Assembly (NCBI GenBank): GCA_019114515.1
Contig: DXFH01000022.1
Span: forward strand, 50,461-114,460
Reading direction: 5' to 3'
DNA: 64,000 bases
Source of the DNA: Candidatus Limosilactobacillus merdigallinarum
GTDB lineage: Bacteria; Bacillota; Bacilli; Lactobacillales; Lactobacillaceae
In this document: positions 58,179 to 64,000 of the stretch, piece by piece
Layout: each line of letters opens with the position of its first letter
Position numbering within the stretch: position 1 is the first letter of the stretch
Program-made: the position numbers and the translations under genes
Notes under the pieces: generated by a model
Database searches by the model: none
What the model was told of the DNA's origin: nothing
What the model saw: only the letters and a program-made list of their open reading frames with translations

Positions 58179-59677
58179 TGACTGCTCCCTCCACTATTTT
58201 CTTGTTGATCATGATCATGACCACGGTCTGGGAAAAAGACAGTAAAAGTAGATCCATGATGCGGCTTGCTTTGCACGTCGATGCGCCCATGGTGAAGCTC
58301 CACCAGTTCCTTAACTAATGACATCCCAATTCCTGATTCACCATACTTGGTGCTCATCCGCGAACGATCTGCCTTATAGAAACGTTCGAAGATTTTGCTA
58401 ATCTGGCTTTTCGTCATGCCAATTCCAGTATCGGCAACCTTAAACTCCGCTCCATTTGGCAGCCTGCGACCACTAATTTTGATGTGTCCTTTATCAGTAA
58501 ACTGAATCGCATTTTGAATGATGTTAAACATAATCTGCACAAAGTGATCCTGGTCGGCAAATACCCGCAGCGGATGCGGCACGTCAATACTCAATTGATC
58601 GTCCTTATCTTTAGCGAGGGGCGTCAACTGGTCTTTAACGTTATTCAGGAATGGACCAGCATCAAAGGTTTGCCGGTTCATCTGAATCTGATTTGTCCGT
58701 AGCTTTTCATAACTCAGATTGTCATTAACTAACCGAATCAAGCGCTTCGTATCTTTTTGCATTAACTCCAGACTATGACGGCGTTCCTCTTGCGGGATAG
58801 CATCATAAATTAAGCCTTCCAAAAGACCGTTGATCGTCGTCAGCGGTGTCCGCATTTCGTGGGCGGCATTGGCGAGGAATTGCTTGCGCCGCTCTTCTTC
58901 ACGTCGAATATCTTCCTGTGATGACCGTAAGGAGGCAGCCATCATGTTGAAATTGTCACTAAGGTTATCTAATTCATCCTTGCTCCCCTTGCTCGGTAGG
59001 TGAACATCGTAGTCGCCTTTAGCAATCGATTTCGTGGCTAATTCCATTTGGTCGATCCGTTTGGTCATTGATCGGGCCAGTAAATAACTGACCAATATTG
59101 ATACTATAATCGCAAATAAAAACGCTAACAATAGGTTTTGAAAAATCTTTTGATATTGTTGTTTCATGGTGGACACAAAAGTACCAATTGATACTACAGC
59201 AACCAATTTTTGGTGAAAGAAATACGGTTTAATCAACACAGTCAATTGTGGCGCTTCTAGACTATGCTGCTTTCTTTGCAGCACAACGGGGTCTGGATAT
59301 GCCACCTGCTTTTTGAGCGACTTTCCCTCACGTAATTTTTTCCAATCGCTTTTCGAAATACCAGGCGCGAAACCTTGACTATTATCATAGCGACGTTGGC
59401 CAGAACCATCATAAACCGCAAAGTTAACATTCTGACGGGACAGCAAGCGCGATTTAGAGTCGATTGCTTGTTCTTCAAAACCGACGATTTGATTAGTCTT
59501 ACGGTTGATAATAATTTCATTATCCTGAATCAAACTATCCGCGTATTCATTCAATTCGTTAAAGGTCCGCGAATACATGGTTCTTTTAGTAACGCTAATA
59601 AAAGAAATGGCCATGATGGCTACTAAAACAGTCATCACTGCCATAAAACTCAACATTTGCTTCCAAATCAGCCGCAT
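58175..59677 (-). CDS. Sensor histidine kinase of a two-component system
   Basis: A 500-residue membrane kinase: TM1 about 11-30, an extracellular domain of about 145 residues, TM2 about 180-201, HAMP (SMTKRIDQMELATKSIAKGD), HisKA with His273 in AHEMRTPLTTINGLLEG, and HATPase with NIIQNAIQFTDKG, DTGIGMTKSQISKIF and YGESGIGMSLVKEL. The signal is unknown. Its ATG shares a base with the regulator stop (TAATG). Confidence 0.93.
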   Translation of the reverse strand: MRLIWKQMLSFMAVMTVLVAIMAISFISVTKRTMYSRTFNELNEYADSLIQDNEIIINRKTNQIVGFEEQAIDSKSRLLSRQNVNFAVYDGSGQRRYDNSQGFAPGISKSDWKKLREGKSLKKQVAYPDPVVLQRKQHSLEAPQLTVLIKPYFFHQKLVAVVSIGTFVSTMKQQYQKIFQNLLLAFLFAIIVSILVSYLLARSMTKRIDQMELATKSIAKGDYDVHLPSKGSKDELDNLSDNFNMMAASLRSSQEDIRREEERRKQFLANAAHEMRTPLTTINGLLEGLIYDAIPQEERRHSLELMQKDTKRLIRLVNDNLSYEKLRTNQIQMNRQTFDAGPFLNNVKDQLTPLAKDKDDQLSIDVPHPLRVFADQDHFVQIMFNIIQNAIQFTDKGHIKISGRRLPNGAEFKVADTGIGMTKSQISKIFERFYKADRSRMSTKYGESGIGMSLVKELVELHHGRIDVQSKPHHGSTFTVFFPDRGHDHDQQENSGGSSQ

Positions 59678-60387
59678 TATGCGTTAACCTCGTCATCGTC
59701 AAATTTGTAACCAACGCCCCAAACGGTTTGAATTAATTCACCACTGCTGCCTAATTTCTGCCGCAGCTTCTTAATGTGGGCATCCACCGTCCGTTCGTCG
59801 CCGTAATATTCATAATTCCAAACCAGCTGCAACAGCTGTTCACGGCTAAATACCTGCTTAGGTTTTGATGCTAATGTCTTCAACAAATCAAATTCCTTGG
59901 GTGTTAAATCTGACACTTGTTCATCATTAACATAAATTTCCCGTGTCTTACTGTTCAATTTCAGGTGCTTGGTCTGGACGTCATAGTCACTTTGATTAGT
60001 AACTTGCGCTACCTGCGTTTGCATCTCTGTTCGTCGGTGCAGCGCCTTAATCCGTGCGATTAAGGTCAATGGACTGAATGGCTTGGTCACATAGTCATCG
60101 GCACCCATTTCAAGGCCTAAGACCTGATCACTCTCGGTATCACGTGCCGTTAACATAATCAATGGGACCGTTGGTGATTGTTGCCGGATTTCCGCTGCTA
60201 CTTGCATACCGTCTTTTTTTGGTAGGTTCAGGTCTAGTAGGACAAGATCCCAGTCCTTGCTGGCCGCAAACTGTTTCACAGCTACTTCGCCATCATATGC
60301 AAATTCAACTTGCCATTTTTCTTTCTTGAAAAACATTCCCATCATTTCACAAACTGAATGATTATCTTCAACCATCAAAATCTTCAT
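59677..60387 (-). CDS. OmpR-family response regulator
   Basis: A 236-residue DNA-binding regulator. The receiver holds EDN at the start, phosphoacceptor Asp52 in LVLLDLNLPKKDG, and lysine in DDYVTKPFSP; the winged helix has LTPKEFDLLKTLASKPKQVF and YYGDERTVDAHIKKLR. ATG 60387 follows GGAGGTGAGG. First gene of the regulator-kinase-transporter operon. Confidence 0.94.
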   Translation of the reverse strand: MKILMVEDNHSVCEMMGMFFKKEKWQVEFAYDGEVAVKQFAASKDWDLVLLDLNLPKKDGMQVAAEIRQQSPTVPLIMLTARDTESDQVLGLEMGADDYVTKPFSPLTLIARIKALHRRTEMQTQVAQVTNQSDYDVQTKHLKLNSKTREIYVNDEQVSDLTPKEFDLLKTLASKPKQVFSREQLLQLVWNYEYYGDERTVDAHIKKLRQKLGSSGELIQTVWGVGYKFDDDEVNA

Positions 60388-60448
60388 TGCCTCACCTCCA
60401 TAAAGCAAACATAATTGTGGATATTATAAATCATTTTGATTTTAACAC

Positions 60449-60465
60449 TGTGACTTAATTGTGAA
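60449..60465 (-). promoter_or_regulatory. Direct repeat, candidate response regulator site
   Basis: On the minus strand TTCACA (complement of 60460-60465) and GTCACA (complement of 60449-60454) are spaced 11 bases apart, the spacing of OmpR/PhoP-type sites. It lies between the regulator gene and the tmRNA promoter. Confidence 0.35.
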
Positions 60466-60496
60466 ATTTCTTTTACTATGAGTTCAGCCTACAATC

Positions 60497-60505
60497 TGTT
60501 ATAAT
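60497..60505 (+). promoter_or_regulatory. Extended -10 promoter of tmRNA
   Basis: TGTTATAAT, with TATAAT at 60500-60505, 13 bases before the tmRNA 5' end. No good -35 is seen. Confidence 0.65.
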
Positions 60506-60517
60506 AATTTGTGAACT

Positions 60518-60890
60518 GGGGATGTTTTTTGGATTCGACGAGTATAGGTCGAATTCCGACTGCACTTCGAAGGTTGCGTCTTCGTAAAAACGCTCAGTTT
60601 TCGAATTTAACTGCAAACAATAATTCAAACGCTGTTGCATACGCTGCCTAACAAGTAAGCATGTAACAATCCGGCCGGGCTCGTCCATGGTGCGTTACCG
60701 GGTTTCATAATTAGTGGACTTACGTTTCAGCTTCCCGTTTGAAGGTTGAAAAAGAGATTAATCAAGCTAGCTAGTCATAGTTGCCTTGATTAGCGGCGGT
60801 TTGGCTAGCGAATTTCAAGTAGTTAATCTATGAGTGTAGAGGTTGGAATGGCGATATATTCGGACACGGGTTCGACTCCCGTCATCTCCA
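60518..60890 (+). ncRNA. ssrA: tmRNA
   Basis: The 373-base RNA rescues stalled ribosomes. 5' GGGGATG pairs with 3' CATCTCC (60883-60889) in the tRNA-like domain, whose T-arm is GGGTTCGACTCCC. The reading frame starts at GCA 60613 and stops at TAA 60649-60651, encoding the tag ANNNSNAVAYAA. A terminator follows. Confidence 0.97.
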
Positions 60891-60919
60891 TAATATATTA
60901 TTGTTGAACAATCACGATG

Positions 60920-60958
60920 AATCACAAACCCTTGATATACAAGGATTTGTGATTTTTT
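60920..60958 (+). terminator. Terminator of tmRNA
   Basis: ATCACAAACCCTTG pairs with CAAGGATTTGTGAT, followed by six T. Confidence 0.9.
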
Positions 60959-61156
60959 ATTTTCACAAGGAATCACCAGTTTTGACAGCTTTGGCACACA
61001 AAATCAGTACATGGTAGACGGTTTTTATCTTAATAACGATCATCATATTCAACACTATTAGTTAGTATTGAGACTTATCAATTTATTTGACAATCAATCT
61101 GCTATAAAATGGTCGCATAATTAAAAAAGTGAAAAATTTTTAATGGAGATGATTTT

Positions 61157-61693
61157 ATGAGTAAAGTCGCAATTCTGATCGGTAGTGTTCGTCCAAATCG
61201 CCGCAGTATGCAGGTGGCAAAATGGCTGCAAGGTCAGTTGACACAAGTCGGCAGTGTGCAATATGATTTGATTGATTTAAAGTATGTTAACTTACCAATG
61301 ATGAATGAACCTAACGTTCCCTTCACCGGTATTTATACTCACGAGGCAACCAAGCAATGGAGCCAACTCATTCAAGGATATGACGGCTTTGTGTTCCTCT
61401 TCCCACAATATAATGGTGGGTACCCAGCCGTAATTAAGAATGCGATCGACTACCTAGCTAAAGAATGGACAGACAAGCCAGTCAGCATGGTTACCTTTGG
61501 CGCTCACGGCGGTAATTTGGGACAAACAGCAATGCGCTCTGTCATCACCACTTTGCGAATGAAGCAAATGAGTGTTAATTTGCAAATCAGTATTATGCCT
61601 GACGATTCTACTGAAAAGGCTGATGAAATCCTGCACGGTTATAATTTCAATGCTAATTTATTAGGACAAGAATTCGCTAAAAAATTAAATTAG
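61157..61693 (+). CDS. NAD(P)H-dependent FMN reductase
   Basis: A flavodoxin-fold flavin reductase of 178 residues. The FMN phosphate loop is IGSVRPNRRSMQVAKW, the flavin motif is FPQYNGGYPAVIKNAIDYL, and VTFGAHGGNLGQTAMR follows. GAGATGATTTT precedes ATG. It probably reduces quinones, nitro or azo compounds, or supplies FMNH2; the substrate is unknown. An extended -10 (TGCTATAAA near 61101-61110) may drive it. Confidence 0.9.
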   Translation: MSKVAILIGSVRPNRRSMQVAKWLQGQLTQVGSVQYDLIDLKYVNLPMMNEPNVPFTGIYTHEATKQWSQLIQGYDGFVFLFPQYNGGYPAVIKNAIDYLAKEWTDKPVSMVTFGAHGGNLGQTAMRSVITTLRMKQMSVNLQISIMPDDSTEKADEILHGYNFNANLLGQEFAKKLN

Positions 61694-61747
61694 TTGTTGC
61701 TTGTCTATACTAAATAACGATCAACATAAGAACTCAAAGTACTAATA

Positions 61748-61792
61748 AAGGCATGATTCCGATCAATTATCGAAACCATGCCTTTTATTTTG
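61748..61792. terminator. Bidirectional terminator after the FMN reductase
   Basis: AAGGCATGATTCCGAT (61748-61763) pairs with ATCGAAACCATGCCTT (61769-61784). Confidence 0.85.
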
Positions 61793-61869
61793 TGATCCTC
61801 TCCATGAAGTTAGAGAGTTATAAAAGCAAACGCAACGTCTAATTATTAGTTGATTTTATTCTCGCTTTT

Positions 61870-63391
61870 TTACCCAGCCACACTAAACGTCAACATTGAG
61901 GCCAATGCCATCAAAATCAAGCCGGCATTCGACTTATTACCAGTTTGTGGCAACTTTTTGTTGCTTTGCTTGCTAGTTTGAGTCTTAGCATGCGCCTTTG
62001 GTAACGTAACAGCTTTGCCATTAGCCATTACCAGTACTTGGACATTCCCATTTGCCACATTCTTTGCATTTTGTTGCTGACTATTTTCTGGGAAGATACT
62101 GGCATGCAAAGTAGCTAATTCAGCGTTAAGTTTAGCCTTTAAAGCAATCAGACTAGCAGCGTCTGCAGCTTGCAAGTCAGCCAACTTCTTGGCGTTAGCT
62201 TGAATAAAGGCTTCATGCTGTGCCTTAAGATCCTTAATTTGTTGAGCCTTTTCAGGATCAACGGAGTTCAACTTCTCTTGCAGTTCTTGCTTGTAATTAG
62301 CCAATTCCTTCTCTGCATCTGCCTTGATTTGTGCAATCTTGTCTTCATGACGCTTCTTTAAGTCGTCTAACTTAGCTTGATCTCCCTTCTTCAAGTCAGC
62401 CAGCGTTTGTTCCAGACTAGCCTTTAGTTGATCATTACTTTCAGGCAGTGCATTGATCCGCTTAATTTCAGCGTCATAAGCAGCATTAATCTTCTTAACA
62501 GCAGCTTGGTAATCACTGTCAGCCTTTTTCAAGGCGGCCTGATAAGCATCTGGACCAGCATCAGTTAAGGATTCATTTTCAACCGCAGCTAAGTCCTTAT
62601 CATTTTGTGTCTTAACGTCTTCAATGTGCTGACGAGCTGCCTTAACCGACGGAGCATTTAAGTTAGGTGCACCTTTGCCCGATTGAGCTGCTAGGATTTT
62701 TGCGATTTCAGGGGTGTTGATGTCAGAACCAGATGGCTGAGCTCCAAAAAAGTCTAGAAGCAAGTCCCAATCATAATCAAAAAGAACCCCAACTTGATTA
62801 TAATTGTTACATAAAATATTCCCGAGGTGACCATGATCATTGTCATCAGTTAGGTGGATTGTGTTACCAGTAAAATCATACGTATGCAGTTAACCATATG
62901 ACCAATTCTGAATTCCATTATGGATTTCAATTAATGCTTGCAATAAAGTAGTTGGAAATCCTGTTTCATTTTGGTTATAGTCTAAAGGTTGAAGATCTTC
63001 ACCCCATCCATAGCCCATAAAATCATCAGGAAATGGAGTATCACCAGTGCCTTGGCAAGTGTGTCACGTTATCATCATTATTTATTTTTCGTAAATGATT
63101 AATTTCGTCTAATTTAGAGATAGTCTCATCGGTAACGTGCCATTGGTTAACATTGCCCTTACTAACTTCTGATACGCCCTTTACATCCCAAATGATTTGC
63201 TTATCTTTGCTAATATTGTTAACAAACCAATTGCGTAAAGCGTTTAGTTCATTAACTGCATATTGATTGATTATCTCTTTTTGGCGTAAAGTTAAATTAT
63301 GAACATCGATCGTTTCGGAATCATCATTTGTAGGATCATAGTAAAGCCAACCTGGTTTACCAGACATTGGCATTTCATTGAGTTGCTGAAC
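61870..63391 (-). pseudogene. Decayed SEC10/PgrA-type LPXTG surface protein gene
   Basis: Three in-line pieces form one broken gene. N-terminal part (63041-63391): MPMSGKPGWLYYDPTND, LTLRQKEIINQYAVNELNAL. A frameshift near 63040-63065 leads to CQGTGDTPFPDDFMGYGWGE, then in-frame TAA at 62890-62892 after NGIQNWSYG, then LHTYDFTGNTIHLTDD, GHLGNILCNNYNQVG and the long coiled coil. The C-terminus has a sortase signal KKLPQTGNKSNAG with a membrane tail. The signal peptide and the start of the protein are missing. Homology to the surface exclusion SEC10/PgrA family is by recognition only. Confidence 0.8.
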
Positions 63392-63652
63392 CTATTCTTT
63401 AAGTAAATCAACGATTTCATCTTGCCGTTCTTCCTTGTGGTTGGTGTACTTCTCCTTTTCCTTACGACCTTCTCCTTGCTTATAATGTTTCACTACTAAC
63501 TCCTTGTCTGCCAAGGAATAGAACTTCTTCCCTCGTTTTTCTGTCTTTACGGGTCGTAAGTTCCGACTATTCGCAAATTTATCAAACGTTGAACGGGCTA
63601 TTCCTGCGTCTTTTATGATTTCATTAATGGTATAGAACTTTTCTTCCGACAT
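63392..63652 (-). pseudogene. Truncated plasmid-type HTH (DUF536-like) gene
   Basis: An 86-codon frame with a helix-turn-helix start (FYTINEIIKDAGIARSTFDKF, then KFYSLADKELVVKHY). It resembles DUF536 proteins of lactobacillus plasmids, which continue with a coiled coil after about residue 90. Here the frame ends at TAG right after EIVDLLKE and continues in frame as VQQLNE before the LPXTG fragment begins, so the C-terminus was lost. The 5' end has a good ribosome site (AAGGACGTAAGA) and an extended -10 (complement of 63709-63717). It could still make a short HTH protein. Confidence 0.65.
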
Positions 63653-63775
63653 TCTTACGTCCTTCTTCCGTCTTTGGAAAGTCGTGCAATATTAATACTT
63701 TCGTTCTTATTCTATCATAAAGGAAATTACACCTTACACGAAAGAAGAAGGGTGGAAAGTAAGTTAATTAGTGGT

Positions 63776-63781
63776 TATAAT
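63776..63781 (+). promoter_or_regulatory. -10 element upstream of the right-edge methyltransferase gene
   Basis: TATAAT at 63776-63781 with TGGAAA (63753-63758) 17 bp upstream. The gap 63653-63814 also has an inverted ACTTTCGT/ACGAAAGT pair, a possible operator. Confidence 0.45.
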
Positions 63782-63814
63782 ATTAAGTACTAATAGCACG
63801 AAAGTAACTAGACT

Positions 63815-64000
63815 ATGCCAACACGACAACAAGCAGCACGAGAATTTGTGAAGACCTGGTCTACTGATAATAAAGGGCGAGAAGACGCAGATCGACAGAC
63901 CTTCTGGAACGATTTACTACAACTCGTTTATGGAATTGTTAAGCCCTCTGACACCGTTCCAGCAGGGGTAGATGATTATAGTTATTTAGTAGCCGCTGAC
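63815..64000 (+). CDS. MmeI-type restriction-modification enzyme, N-terminal part (runs off the right edge)
   Basis: From ATG 63815 the frame is open to the end of the window (62 codons): MPTRQQAAREFVKTWS, then DADRQTFWNDLLQLVYGIVK. This matches the N-terminal nuclease region of MmeI-like single-chain restriction-methylation proteins, which have a REF..W..FW.DLL..V.G pattern. The PD-(D/E)xK and methylase motifs lie beyond the edge. No ribosome site is obvious. Confidence 0.6.
   Translation, partial: MPTRQQAAREFVKTWSTDNKGREDADRQTFWNDLLQLVYGIVKPSDTVPAGVDDYSYLVAAD

Noticed and set aside
60518..60890. tmRNA 3' end as an integration site of an element
   Set aside because: No repeat of the tmRNA end was seen downstream in the window.
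61870..62763. LPXTG ORF treated as an intact gene of 297 residues
   Set aside because: Its TTG start at 62763 has no ribosome site and no signal peptide, and the frame continues upstream to an in-frame stop with recognisable surface protein sequence.

Overview
The window reads as chromosome of a low-to-mid GC lactic acid bacterium (Lactobacillaceae, most likely the heterofermentative Limosilactobacillus group). Supporting signs are the gene order (mreBCD-radC-folC-valS; atpBEFHAGDC-ywzB-murA-like-mbl-yidD-rodA; tdk-prfA-prmC-sua5-upp), the strong AGGAGG ribosome binding sites, T-box and PyrR leaders, a D-Ala-D-Lac type Ddl, the MurT/GatD pair and LPXTG and lipobox proteins. I could not run any search, so the genus is an inference.

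Layout. 0-3 kb: start of an M16 peptidase and a polar amino acid ABC operon behind a T-box leader with a histidine-like specifier and a duplicated antiterminator/terminator. 3-16 kb: cell shape (mreBCD), radC, folC, valS (T-box, Val specifier), tpx, thiI with its cysteine desulfurase, ezrA. 16-20 kb (plus strand): rpsD with an autoregulatory-type leader, yueI, rarA, 6S RNA, a universal stress protein. 20-34 kb (minus): HTH-TPR regulator, ddl, DUF2785 protein, GcvH-like protein, rodA, DUF2969, yidD, mbl, a catalytically degenerate MurA homologue, ywzB and the complete F1Fo ATP synthase operon. 34-42 kb: uracil permease with PyrR attenuator, a YibE/F pair, upp, sua5, prmC, prfA, tdk. 42-45 kb: murT-gatD. 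45-50 kb: serine hydrolase and a heterodimeric ABC exporter. 49.5-54.5 kb: more variable, with two Ser-rich lipoprotein genes (one broken by a nonsense codon), tRNA-Glu(CTC), tRNA-Gln(CTG), aldo/keto reductase, secreted matrixin-like protease and an EamA transporter. 54.5-61.7 kb: fructokinase, pgi, a GRP-type sugar transporter coupled to a two-component system, tmRNA, FMN reductase. 61.8-64 kb: an accessory scar made of a decayed SEC10/PgrA-type LPXTG gene joined to a truncated plasmid-type HTH gene, facing the 5' end of what looks like an MmeI-type restriction-modification gene that runs off the window.

How it fits together. Much of the window serves envelope growth: MreBCD, Mbl and RodA (elongation), EzrA (division), Ddl (precursor terminus), MurT/GatD (lipid II amidation), with ATP synthase and translation/tRNA genes between. 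The least explained items are the MurA pseudoenzyme in the ATP synthase-mbl interval, the GcvH-like protein lacking the lipoyl lysine, the tandem T-box module, and the recombined right edge. No CRISPR array, insertion sequence or intact prophage was seen.
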